Shown piece by piece: positions 51,878-59,930 of a stretch of 64,000 nucleotides of DNA (within the stretch, counting starts at the first letter, position 1; every line of letters begins with the position of its first letter). The translations under genes and the position numbers were made by a program. The stretch is from assembly GCA_002492295.1 (NCBI GenBank), contig DKYC01000132.1, positions 12,317 to 76,316 of the forward strand. The letters are read 5' to 3'. The notes under the pieces were generated by a model. The model worked only from the letters and a program-made list of their open reading frames with translations. It did not search any database and had not been told where the DNA came from. Source of the DNA: Lachnospiraceae bacterium UBA7110. Lineage in GTDB: Bacteria > Bacillota > Clostridia > Lachnospirales > Lachnospiraceae.

Positions 51878-52836
51878 GCAGTGAATATTTGATAGAGGTG
51901 GAGGACTTAAAGCAGTACTTCCCCATTAAGACAGGATTTTTCAAAACCACGCCCCTCAAAGCGGTGGATGGTGTATCATTCAACATCAAACCGGGCGAAA
52001 CATTGGGACTTGTTGGCGAGTCGGGCTGCGGAAAGACGACGGTCGGTCGTACGCTTCTGCGTCTTTATGAGCCGACTTCGGGTACGGTCAAGTTTGACGG
52101 CAATGAGATTACCGCGAAAAATATGGCAGAGTACCGCAAAAACATGCAGATGGTGTTTCAGGATCCGTATTCTTCCCTAAATCCGCGTATGACGGTAGAG
52201 GATATTATTGGGGAGCCGCTTGACGTGCACAAGATGTATTCAAATAAAAACGAGCGCCGCGAGAAGATATTAGGCCTGATGGAGCTTGTGGGCTTGAATG
52301 CCGAGCATGCGACGCGCTATGCGCATGAGTTTTCGGGCGGTCAGAGACAGCGTATCGGGATTGCGCGGGCGCTTGCGGTAAAACCACAGTTTATTGTCTG
52401 CGATGAGGCGGTAAGTGCGCTTGACGTTTCCATTCAGGCGCAGGTTATCAACATGTTTGAGGATTTACAGGAAAAGCTTGGCGTGGCGTACTTGTTTATC
52501 GCGCATGACTTGCTGGTTGTAAGGCATATTTCAAGCCGTATTGCAGTGATGTATCTTGGAAAGGTTGTTGAGATTGGCGACGCGGACGAGGTTTATGAGC
52601 ATCCCATTCATCCGTACACGGAGTCCCTTTTGAGTGCTGTTCCTATTCCGGATCCGATTCAGGCAAAGCAGAGCCAGCGGATTGTGCTTTCCGGCGATGT
52701 GCCAAGCCCGATGAATATGCCGACAGGCTGCGCGTTCCGCACAAGATGCCGTTTTGCGACGGATAAGTGCGCGGAGGTTTGCCCGACGCTTACGGATAAG
52801 GGCGGCGGACATATGGTGGCGTGCCATAATCGTTAG
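51874..52836 (+). CDS. oppF: Oligopeptide ABC transporter ATPase OppF
   Basis: A 320-residue ATPase pairing with OppD: Walker [38 protein letters not shown], signature [16 protein letters not shown], Walker [15 protein letters not shown], and the C-terminal Cys-containing [20 protein letters not shown]. Starts with ATGA overlap to oppD. Confidence 0.94.
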   Translation: MSSEYLIEVEDLKQYFPIKTGFFKTTPLKAVDGVSFNIKPGETLGLVGESGCGKTTVGRTLLRLYEPTSGTVKFDGNEITAKNMAEYRKNMQMVFQDPYSSLNPRMTVEDIIGEPLDVHKMYSNKNERREKILGLMELVGLNAEHATRYAHEFSGGQRQRIGIARALAVKPQFIVCDEAVSALDVSIQAQVINMFEDLQEKLGVAYLFIAHDLLVVRHISSRIAVMYLGKVVEIGDADEVYEHPIHPYTESLLSAVPIPDPIQAKQSQRIVLSGDVPSPMNMPTGCAFRTRCRFATDKCAEVCPTLTDKGGGHMVACHNR

Positions 52837-52973
52837 TATTTTACAATGTAAAAAGCTTAGAAAATGAGGATATTGACATTTCCCCGACGGTATTTTCCGA
52901 AAAGGGGGTGTGAATATAGATAAAATCTGTTTTATATTGTTTTAAAAATTTTTAAAGGAGGAAACACATTATT

Positions 52974-54770
52974 ATGAAAAAGAAACAGGTATTGGCTCTT
53001 TGCCTTGCACTTGCGATGGCAATGGGGACACTGACAGCATGCGGTTCATCAAACAATGCACCCGCGGCTGATAATGCAGTGGACACGCCTGCCGAGACGC
53101 AGGCACAGGACGGCGCGGAAGCAGGAGCAGAGAATACAACGGATGCGGCAGACGCGGAGAACGCGGTTGATCCTGCAAACTGGGGAGAATACGACGCGTT
53201 AATTGAGGAAATCAGAACAACGACAGACTTTGTGGAGCGCGAGGCGCTGATGCATAAGGCTGAGGATATGATTATGGAGACAGGCGCAATCCTGCCGATT
53301 TACTATTACAACAATATGTATTTACAGAAGCCGTACGTATCAGGCGTTTATGTAAACGGCTATGGTTTTAAATATTGGATGTTTGCCGAGACACAAGGCG
53401 ATACGCTCAGACTGAATCAGGCATCTGAGCCGGACAAGCTTGATCCCGCATTAAATTCTACTGTTGATGGTGCGTGTCTTGCGGTAAACAGCTTTTCAGG
53501 TCTTTTCACCTATGATGAGAATGCGGAAGTCGTTCCCGATCTTGCCGCAGATTATACGGTAAGCGACGATGGCTTAACATATACTTTTAACTTACTTCCT
53601 GACTTGAAATGGTCAGACGGTTCTGAATTGAATGCAAACGATTTTGTCTATTCATGGAACCGTGCGGTTGCGGAAGAAACAGCGGCAGATTATTCTTATA
53701 TGTTTGACGCGATTAAGCACAATGATGACGGTACTCTTGCAATAACGGCAAGCGAGGATGGCCAGTCCCTTACGGTAGAGCTTGGGGCGCCTTGTGCATA
53801 TTTCCTTGACCTTTGTGCTTTCCCTGCTTACTATCCCGTAAAGCAGAGCGAGGTAGAGTCGGCAGCGGATTGGCAGACGAATCCGGGTGCTTGGTGCCAG
53901 GAGGCAGGCTTTGTTTCAAATGGTGCTTATACACTGGAGTCATGGACACATGACGAGTCCATGGTATATGTAAAGAACCCGAATTATCACAGAGCGGACG
54001 AGGTGAAGATTGAGAAGCTTCAGTTCATGCTGAGCGCAGACGACACGGCAGTTTTTGCGGCATACAATGCGGGCGACCTTGATTTCGTGGCAGATACGAT
54101 TCCGACAGATGAAATTCAGACGCTTTTGGGCAATCCCGAGTTCCATACCGTTGACCAGATTGGAACATATTATGTAGGCTTTAATGTAAAGAGCGACCTT
54201 TTTGCGGATAAGACGCCTGCGCAGGCAAATGCAATGAGACGTGCTTTCGCACTTTTGGTTGACCGTGATTACATTGCCGAGAATATCGGACAGACGGGAC
54301 AGAAGCCTGCAAATACCTTTATTCCTGCAGGAATGGCTGATGGTAATGGCGGCGTTTTCAAGGAGAATGACGATGCGTATACCTACCCGGACGAAGCGAC
54401 GACAGGCTACTATGATCCGGAAGCGATTGATGAGAACGTTGAGAAGGCAATTGAGCTTTTAGAGTTCGCAGGCTATGAGTTTACGGACGATGGTGTGCTT
54501 TCTGATGCTACGCCGATTTCGTTTGAGTACCTTACAAACGATACGACAACTCATGTGGCAATTGCAGAGGCATTGCAGCAGGATTTCGGCTTTATCGGAA
54601 TTAACATGACAATTAAAACCGTGGACTGGAATGTATTCCTGAATGAGAGAAAAGCAGGAAACTATGACATTGCACGTAACGGTTGGGTTGCAGATTTTAA
54701 TGACCCGATTAACATGCTTGAGATGTGGACGACAGAGTCAGGTAACAACGACTGTCAGTTTGGCAGGTAA
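52974..54770 (+). CDS. oppA: OppA peptide-binding lipoprotein, apparently circularly permuted
   Basis: A 598-residue SBP_bac_5 protein. Residues 1-23 are a lipoprotein signal ending in the lipobox LTAC (Cys23), followed by an acidic Ala-rich linker to 65. Residues 66-139 (NWGEYDALIEEIR, MHKAEDMIMETG, ILPIYYYNNMYLQKPYVSG, GFKYWMF) match the normal C-terminal end of OppA proteins, where the counterpart of E. coli is AIVPVYYYVNARLVKPWVGG. The usual N-terminal lobe only starts at about 143 (TLRLNQASEPDKLDPALNS). The gene then runs through the normal order and stops at SGNNDCQFGR, where that C-terminal segment would be expected. Thus the whole fold is present once, in permuted order. It binds peptides for oppBCDF. 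AAAGGAGG precedes the ATG; it is the last gene of the operon. Confidence 0.85.
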   Translation: MKKKQVLALCLALAMAMGTLTACGSSNNAPAADNAVDTPAETQAQDGAEAGAENTTDAADAENAVDPANWGEYDALIEEIRTTTDFVEREALMHKAEDMIMETGAILPIYYYNNMYLQKPYVSGVYVNGYGFKYWMFAETQGDTLRLNQASEPDKLDPALNSTVDGACLAVNSFSGLFTYDENAEVVPDLAADYTVSDDGLTYTFNLLPDLKWSDGSELNANDFVYSWNRAVAEETAADYSYMFDAIKHNDDGTLAITASEDGQSLTVELGAPCAYFLDLCAFPAYYPVKQSEVESAADWQTNPGAWCQEAGFVSNGAYTLESWTHDESMVYVKNPNYHRADEVKIEKLQFMLSADDTAVFAAYNAGDLDFVADTIPTDEIQTLLGNPEFHTVDQIGTYYVGFNVKSDLFADKTPAQANAMRRAFALLVDRDYIAENIGQTGQKPANTFIPAGMADGNGGVFKENDDAYTYPDEATTGYYDPEAIDENVEKAIELLEFAGYEFTDDGVLSDATPISFEYLTNDTTTHVAIAEALQQDFGFIGINMTIKTVDWNVFLNERKAGNYDIARNGWVADFNDPINMLEMWTTESGNNDCQFGR

Positions 54771-54790
54771 TTGGGATTATATGTTCTTAT

Positions 54791-54827
54791 AAAAACGTAC
54801 GCCATAAATGTGTGGTGTGCGTTTTTT
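54791..54827 (+). terminator. Terminator of the opp operon
   Basis: AAAAACGTACGCCA pairs with TGGTGTGCGTTTTTT (one G-U pair) around an 8-nt loop, with a T run. Confidence 0.85.
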
Positions 54828-54844
54828 GTGTGCAAAATGCTTGT

Positions 54845-54874
54845 TTGACTGTGGGGGAAATGGTACACTATAGA
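54845..54874 (+). promoter_or_regulatory. Promoter of fbp
   Basis: TTGACT at 54845-54850 and TATAGA at 54869-54874 with an 18-bp spacer, about 30 bp before the fbp leader's ribosome site GGGAGG. Confidence 0.65.
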
Positions 54875-54911
54875 TAAGATTACGTAAAACCACCATAGGG
54901 AGGCTGCACAA

Positions 54912-56831
54912 ATGGAACAGGATAGATTGTTAAACCAATTGATGGATGAAAAACTAAGATATTTAAGACTGCTGGCGGAGAAATACCCTTCGATACCGTC
55001 AGTGTGCCGGGAAATCATTAATCTCAAGGCAATCTTAAATCTGCCGAAGGGTACGGAGCATTTTATGAGCGATATCCACGGTGAATATGAGGCATTTTAC
55101 CATATTATGAACAATGCGGCAGGCGTTATCAAGGAAAAGGTGGACCTGCTGTTTTCCGACAGGCTTTCCGCGCAGGAGCGGCAGGAAATCTGTACGCTGG
55201 TGTATTATCCGGAGGAAAAAATAAAGCTGTTAAAACGCCAGAATATGGTGACACCTTATTGGTATCAGACAAACCTTAAAAATTTGACGGAGCTTGCAAA
55301 GCTGCTTTCGTCAAAGTATACACGTTCGAAAGTGCGGAAGGCAATTCCGGAGGAGTTCAGCTTTATCATTGATGAGCTGCTGCACGCGCAGCCTGACGAG
55401 GACAACAACCAGCTTGTCTATCATGAGAAGATTATTGAAACCATCATTGACATCGACAGTGCGGACGCGTTTATAGGAGCGTTATGTCGCCTGATTAAAC
55501 GGCTTGCGGTTGACAGGCTGCATATTGTCGGGGATATTTACGACAGGGGACCGAAAGCGGATAAGATAATGGATTTGCTCATTTCGCACCATTCGGTTGA
55601 TATTGAGTGGGGAAACCATGACATTCTGTGGATGGGCGCGGCCTGCGGAAATGAAGCGTGCATTGCCAATATTTTGCGAAATAATATCCGGTATAACAGT
55701 ATCGAAATTCTTGAAAATTCCTATGCCATCAGCCTGCGTGTTCTGGCGCTTTTTGCGGAGCATACGTATCCCGGGCTTGCGCCGATGGATGCGGCGACTA
55801 AGGCAATTTCCGTTATTTTGTTCAAGTTAGAGGGACAGATTATTATGCGCCATCCCGAGTATGACATGAACGACAGGTTGCTTTTGGACAAGATGGATTT
55901 GGAACGCGGTGTGGTACGCATTGGGGACAAGGAATACGAGCTGAACGATACCTATTTTCCGACTGTCAGCAAAGAGAATCCATATGCGCTTTCGCAGGAG
56001 GAGCAGGAGGTGATTGACGACCTGCGCGCGGCGTTTACAAACAGTCATATGCTGCGAAAACATGTTCGCTTCCTGTATGAGAAGGGAAATATCTATTTGT
56101 GCTACAACGGCAATCTGCTGTTCCATGGCTGTATTCCGATGGACGAAAACGGCGATTTTGACGGGATGCGGATTGGCGATACGATGTACCGCGGCAAGGA
56201 ATACATGGACTATGCCTGTAAGATTGCAAGGCGTGCATTTTTCGACACCTACGACCAGTCAAACAACGACTTTATGTGGTATTTGTGGTGCGGCAAAAAA
56301 TCGCCGCTTTCCGGCAGAAACATGAAAACCTTTGAGCGGACGTTTGTGGTTGACAAATCGACCTACGATGAGCCGAAAAATCCATATTACAGTTTTTACC
56401 AGCAGGAAAAATACTGCCGCAAAATTCTGCACGAGTTTGGCTTGGACAGCTCGATTTCCCATATTATCAACGGACATACGCCGATTAAGGTCGCAAAGGG
56501 GGAATCGCCGCTCAAGGCAAATAACCGCTTAATCGTCATTGATGGCGGGTTCTGCCGCGCGTATCAGAAAACGACGGGCATTGCAGGCTATACGTTGATT
56601 TACAACTCGCACGGAATGCGTCTGAAGGCACACCAGCCCTTTGAGAGTGTTGCCAAGGTGCTCTCGGAGAATAAGGACATTGAGTCGACCTCAAATTTCT
56701 TTGAGACGGAAAGTGACCGTGTCATGGTAAAGGATACGGACAACGGTAAGGTAATACTGGATACAATCAATGACTTGGAATTGCTGCTGCTGGCATATAG
56801 GCGGGGATTGATTAGCGTCGGAAAGGAATGA
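54912..56831 (+). CDS. fbp: Class III fructose-1,6-bisphosphatase
   Basis: A 639-residue gluconeogenic phosphatase of the Firmicutes-specific class III, built on the calcineurin-type metallophosphatase fold. Metal-binding motifs are MSDIHGEYEAF, GDIYDRGPKADKIM, WGNHDILWMGAACG, and INGHTPIKVAKGESPLKAN. Length matches the family (about 640-670). It has its own promoter, consistent with control apart from opp. Confidence 0.95.
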   Translation: MEQDRLLNQLMDEKLRYLRLLAEKYPSIPSVCREIINLKAILNLPKGTEHFMSDIHGEYEAFYHIMNNAAGVIKEKVDLLFSDRLSAQERQEICTLVYYPEEKIKLLKRQNMVTPYWYQTNLKNLTELAKLLSSKYTRSKVRKAIPEEFSFIIDELLHAQPDEDNNQLVYHEKIIETIIDIDSADAFIGALCRLIKRLAVDRLHIVGDIYDRGPKADKIMDLLISHHSVDIEWGNHDILWMGAACGNEACIANILRNNIRYNSIEILENSYAISLRVLALFAEHTYPGLAPMDAATKAISVILFKLEGQIIMRHPEYDMNDRLLLDKMDLERGVVRIGDKEYELNDTYFPTVSKENPYALSQEEQEVIDDLRAAFTNSHMLRKHVRFLYEKGNIYLCYNGNLLFHGCIPMDENGDFDGMRIGDTMYRGKEYMDYACKIARRAFFDTYDQSNNDFMWYLWCGKKSPLSGRNMKTFERTFVVDKSTYDEPKNPYYSFYQQEKYCRKILHEFGLDSSISHIINGHTPIKVAKGESPLKANNRLIVIDGGFCRAYQKTTGIAGYTLIYNSHGMRLKAHQPFESVAKVLSENKDIESTSNFFETESDRVMVKDTDNGKVILDTINDLELLLLAYRRGLISVGKE

Positions 56832-56847
56832 TACAGCGGGGGTTTTT

Positions 56848-57312
56848 ATGGACAGACTGACAAAAGAACAACGCCACAGAAATATGCAGAATATCAAAGG
56901 CAAGGATACAAGCATTGAAATCAAATTGCGCAAGGCACTGTGGCATAAGGGATACCGTTACCGGAAAAATGTTCCCACACTTCCCGGGAAACCGGATATT
57001 GCCCTGACGAAATATAAACTGGCGATTTTTTGTGACAGTGAATTTTTTCACGGAAAAGACTGGGAAGTGCTTAAGCCCCGGTTGGAGCGTGGGAACAATG
57101 CCGCATTTTGGGTCAATAAAATTTCAAGGAACCGTGAACGTGATGATGAAGTCAATAAGCGTCTGCTGTTTATGGGGTGGACAGTCATCCGCTTTTGGGG
57201 AACTGAAATTAACAAGAATGTGGAATTGTGCGTTAAGGTCATTGAGGAGACGATATTTGAATTGAAAGTCGGCGTGGAGGAACCCGTTTCGGCAGATGAA
57301 ATACTGGAGTAA
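56848..57312 (+). CDS. vsr: Vsr-like very-short-patch DNA mismatch endonuclease
   Basis: A 154-residue member of the Vsr/restriction-endonuclease-like fold. It begins with LTKEQRHRNMQNIKGKDTSIEIKLRKALW, has the metal-binding Asp in PGKPDIALTKYKLAIFCDSEFFHG, and the conserved NKISRNRERDDEVNKRLLFMGW-type helix and RFWGTEI. Vsr nicks T:G mismatches formed by deamination of 5-methylcytosine beside a Dcm-type methylase. No methylase gene lies in the window, so this copy is an orphan here. It follows fbp by 16 bp and is read in the same direction. Confidence 0.88.
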   Translation: MDRLTKEQRHRNMQNIKGKDTSIEIKLRKALWHKGYRYRKNVPTLPGKPDIALTKYKLAIFCDSEFFHGKDWEVLKPRLERGNNAAFWVNKISRNRERDDEVNKRLLFMGWTVIRFWGTEINKNVELCVKVIEETIFELKVGVEEPVSADEILE

Positions 57313-57314
57313 GA

Positions 57315-57350
57315 AAAAAGTGCGCAATGCATATACGCTGCGCACTTTTT
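57315..57350. terminator. Bidirectional terminator between vsr and agcS
   Basis: A perfect 12-bp stem AAAAAGTGCGCA/TGCGCACTTTTT with a 12-nt loop, flanked by A and T tracts; it serves both converging genes. Confidence 0.88.
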
Positions 57351-57363
57351 CCATTTAAAGTTT

Positions 57364-58914
57364 TTAATTCTGCTCCTGTGCAAGCTTTATTTCCTGTTCC
57401 TTCTGAATATCCTCAAAAGCGGAAATCATCGGTTTTTCCTTTGAACCCTTAAAAATACGTGCAACATAATTATTCGTAATCTTAATCACCGTACCTGAGA
57501 GCACCAGCACGCCAATCAGGTTGGGAAGTGCCATCAGACCGTTGAAGGTATCCGAAATATCCCATGCCAAATCAAGGTTCATGGTTGCGCCAAACACGAT
57601 AAACACCACGAAAACAACCTTATAGATAATTGTCGCCTTTGTGCCGAATAAAAACTCCCACGCTTTTGTGCCATAGTAGCTCCAGCCAAGCACTGTCGAA
57701 AACGCAAAGAGCAGCACGGCGATGGCAATAAAAATGCCGCCGACATTGATATTGCCAAAATTAAATACTGTTCCAAATGCTTCACTCACAAGTGCGGTCT
57801 GTTCCTTTGTGGAAAGCATTTCGCCTGTGTGCAAATCGATTAATCCTGTTGAGAGGATTGAGAATGCCGTGAGCGTACAAACGACGATTGTATCTGCAAA
57901 AACCTCAAAAATACCCCACATTCCCTGTTTTACAGGCTCCACGACATTTGACGCGGAGTGAACCATAACGGAAGAACCAAGTCCTGCCTCGTTTGAGAAA
58001 ACGCCGCGCTTAAAACCCCATGTCACCGCGTTTTTGACCGCAAGACCGATTGCGGCGCCGCCAAGTGCGCGAAAACCGAACGCGAATGAGAAAATGGACG
58101 CAAAAACCTCGCCGACTTTTCCGATATTGGCAAAAAAGATTACAAGTGCGCCAAGTATGTATGCACATGCCATGAATGGAACCACCTTTTCCGTTACCTG
58201 TGCAATGCGCTTAATGCCGCCGATGACAACCAGTCCGGCAAGCACCATCAGCACAATGCCGACAATCAGCGCATAGAGATTAATTTCCGTAGAACCAAAC
58301 ATCAGCGTGCGGTCGAGCGCCTCAATCTTAAATACGGACGTAATGTTGCTGGAAATCGTGTTGACCTGGCTCATATTTCCGATACCAAACGACGCGAGCA
58401 CACAGAACAGTGAGAACAGCACCGCAAGGACTTTTCCGATTCCCGAGCAGCCGTTTTTGGAGCCAAGACCGTCGCGCAGGTAGTACATCGCGCCCCCGCA
58501 CCATTCGCCGTGGCTGTTCTTTCTTCTATAATAAATGCCAAGTACATTTTCAGAATAGTTTGTCATCATTCCGAAGAAGGCGGAAAGCCACATCCAAAAA
58601 ATGGTTCCCGGTCCGCCCGCTGCGATTGCTGCGGCAACACCTGCGATATTGCCGACGCCGATGGTCGCGGCAAGCGCCGTACAAAGCGCCTGAAACTGTG
58701 AAATAGATGCCTTTTCATTGGAATTTTTGACGCTGTGTCCCTTTTGGAATACACCGCCGATGGTGTGTTCAGTGACGTGGCGCGCGTGTGTCAGCTGGAA
58801 AAACTTCGTGCGCACTGTCAGGTAAATACCGGTGCCGATAATCAGGACAAGCATGGGAATGCCCCATACCACGCCGTTTATGGCGCCATTTACGTTTGCT
58901 ATCAAATCAAGCAT
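57364..58914 (-). CDS. AGCS family alanine/glycine:cation symporter
   Basis: A 516-residue sodium-coupled amino-acid carrier with 10-11 spans. Family motifs include TKFFQLTHARHV near the N-terminus, ATIGVGNIAGVAAAIAAGGPGTIFWMW, GGAMYYLRDGLG, and FKRGVFSNEAGLGSSVMVHS. It imports alanine or glycine with Na+ or H+. The start at 58914 follows AAAGGAGGAAATTT; the upstream in-frame ATG at 58968 lies in the leader hairpin region and lacks a ribosome site. Confidence 0.93.
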   Translation of the reverse strand: MLDLIANVNGAINGVVWGIPMLVLIIGTGIYLTVRTKFFQLTHARHVTEHTIGGVFQKGHSVKNSNEKASISQFQALCTALAATIGVGNIAGVAAAIAAGGPGTIFWMWLSAFFGMMTNYSENVLGIYYRRKNSHGEWCGGAMYYLRDGLGSKNGCSGIGKVLAVLFSLFCVLASFGIGNMSQVNTISSNITSVFKIEALDRTLMFGSTEINLYALIVGIVLMVLAGLVVIGGIKRIAQVTEKVVPFMACAYILGALVIFFANIGKVGEVFASIFSFAFGFRALGGAAIGLAVKNAVTWGFKRGVFSNEAGLGSSVMVHSASNVVEPVKQGMWGIFEVFADTIVVCTLTAFSILSTGLIDLHTGEMLSTKEQTALVSEAFGTVFNFGNINVGGIFIAIAVLLFAFSTVLGWSYYGTKAWEFLFGTKATIIYKVVFVVFIVFGATMNLDLAWDISDTFNGLMALPNLIGVLVLSGTVIKITNNYVARIFKGSKEKPMISAFEDIQKEQEIKLAQEQN

Positions 58915-58950
58915 AAATTTCCTCCTTTTGTTCTTCTTTTCATGTTTCAC

Positions 58951-59007
58951 AAAAAAAGAATATTCCATAATCGGCGCGTCGCTGCGTCTTCTGTGGAATA
59001 TTCTTTT
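58951..59007 (-). terminator. Terminator-like hairpin in the agcS leader
   Basis: Perfect 14-bp stem AAAAGAATATTCCA/TGGAATATTCTTTT (58954-58967 and 58994-59007), followed on the minus strand by seven T. Given the promoter at 59016-59044, this hairpin sits at the extreme 5' end of the agcS message. Confidence 0.75.
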
Positions 59008-59015
59008 ATATTATA

Positions 59016-59044
59016 TTTATACATGTTTTTCACAGAGTATGCAA
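59016..59044 (-). promoter_or_regulatory. Promoter of agcS
   Basis: On the minus strand, TTGCAT (59044-59039), a 17-bp spacer, and TATAAA (59021-59016); predicted start near 59009. Confidence 0.65.
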
Positions 59045-59132
59045 GAAAAAAATGCGAATTTCTTAAAAATTTGTAAAATATCAATAAACATTGCGTTTGG
59101 AACGTCGTGAAATTTGTGCCATAAAAGGGAGG

Positions 59133-59162
59133 ATGCCAAGTAATCGGTTGACTACTTGGCAT
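59133..59162 (+). terminator. Orphan hairpin ATGCCAAGTA/TACTTGGCAT
   Basis: A perfect 10-bp stem with a 10-nt loop, followed by TTTATTATG. No gene precedes it on either strand, so it may end a small transcript or be a spacer structure. Confidence 0.45.
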
Positions 59163-59218
59163 TTATTATGAAAAAGTTATTAATTAAGTATTATTATCGT
59201 TTGTCAGTCAGGCGCTTT

Positions 59219-59246
59219 TTGTCTCGCCTTATGATGTTAGTATAAT
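59219..59246 (+). promoter_or_regulatory. Promoter of the dehydrogenase-cluster leader
   Basis: TTGTCT at 59219-59224, 16-bp spacer, consensus TATAAT at 59241-59246. The leader would run about 240 nt to the first gene and contains an intrinsic terminator. Confidence 0.6.
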
Positions 59247-59408
59247 GAATTAAAATGTCTAAACAATGTTTTTTTATTGAATAATTTTTCAAGAAAATAT
59301 GAACGATTTATGAACGTGAAAAAATTAACAGAAAGTGGACTGTTCTTATTTTTACAATTTTTACGCACAATTAACGCATACAATCTCTTTATCAGGAAAC
59401 GGACAAAG

Positions 59409-59453
59409 GCGTCCAAACCAGCGGGAGTAAACCTCGCGGTTTGGGCGTTTTTT
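59409..59453 (+). terminator. Terminator/attenuator in the leader of the dehydrogenase cluster
   Basis: GCGTCCAAACC-A-GCG pairs with CGC-GGTTTGGGCGT (G-U pairs allowed) and is followed by TTTTTT, only 42 bp before the first gene and about 200 nt after the promoter at 59219. The position suits conditional termination or a leader-derived small RNA. Confidence 0.7.
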
Positions 59454-59494
59454 GATGTACAGCTCCATGCAATGGAAGAAAGGGAGGAGATACA

Positions 59495-59815
59495 ATGGGA
59501 GAGCGAATTGCCGAGCATCCGATACTTGGTGTTTTGGAAAAAGGAGAACAGGTGACATTTACGTTTGATGGGAAAACGGTTGAAGGATATGCGGGGGAGC
59601 CGATTGCCGCCGCGCTCAAGGCGGCGGGACTGATGGTACACCGCTACACGCAGAAGGAGCACAAGCCGCGCGGGATTTTCTGCGCCATTGGGAGGTGCAC
59701 GGACTGTGTGATGGTGGTTGATGGCGTGCCGAATGTGCGGACCTGTATCACTCCGCTTCGGGCGGGCATGAAAGTGCAGACACAGTACGGAACGTGTAAA
59801 GATTTTCTAAGCTGA
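59495..59815 (+). CDS. Small (2Fe-2S) subunit of an amino/imino-acid dehydrogenase
   Basis: A 106-residue protein with a plant-type ferredoxin fold. The cluster cysteines are in GIFCAIGRCTDCVMVVDGVPNVRTC (C-x4-C-x2-C-x11-C). It resembles HcnA and the alpha subunit of opine, hydroxyproline and proline dehydrogenase complexes. It passes electrons between the flavin subunits. GGGAGGAG precedes the ATG. Its last codons (CKDFLS-stop) lie in the left arm of repeat copy 2. Confidence 0.85.
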   Translation: MGERIAEHPILGVLEKGEQVTFTFDGKTVEGYAGEPIAAALKAAGLMVHRYTQKEHKPRGIFCAIGRCTDCVMVVDGVPNVRTCITPLRAGMKVQTQYGTCKDFLS

Positions 59816-59891
59816 TAAAAGACGTCAGCCAAGAAAATCTAAATTACACGTAGAAAGAACAAAAAATGAACGAGTTCATTTTTTGTTCTTT
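59792..59891 (+). repeat. Two-hairpin intergenic element, copy 2
   Basis: Hairpin 1 is 60 nt (59792-59851): outer stem ACGTGTAA/TTACACGT, conserved AGATTTTCT/AGAAAATCT with an AAA bulge, inner stem GCTGA/TCAGC, loop AAAAGAC. Hairpin 2 is a perfect 17-bp stem AAAGAACAAAAAATGAA/TTCATTTTTTGTTCTTT with loop CGAG. The 2Fe-2S gene's stop lies inside hairpin 1. Confidence 0.88.
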
Positions 59892-59930
59892 AGCATAAAA
59901 TCGAAAATTTGCGGAAATGAGGAAAAACAA

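Noticed and set aside
58915..59015. Glycine riboswitch upstream of the AGCS symporter
   Set aside because: The leader is about 95 nt and holds only one simple stem-loop; the conserved glycine-aptamer core is not present.
59883..59930. Upstream extension of the FAD/NAD oxidoreductase
   Set aside because: It would begin inside the second hairpin of repeat copy 2, and the FAD motif begins directly after the ATG at 59931, which has a ribosome site.
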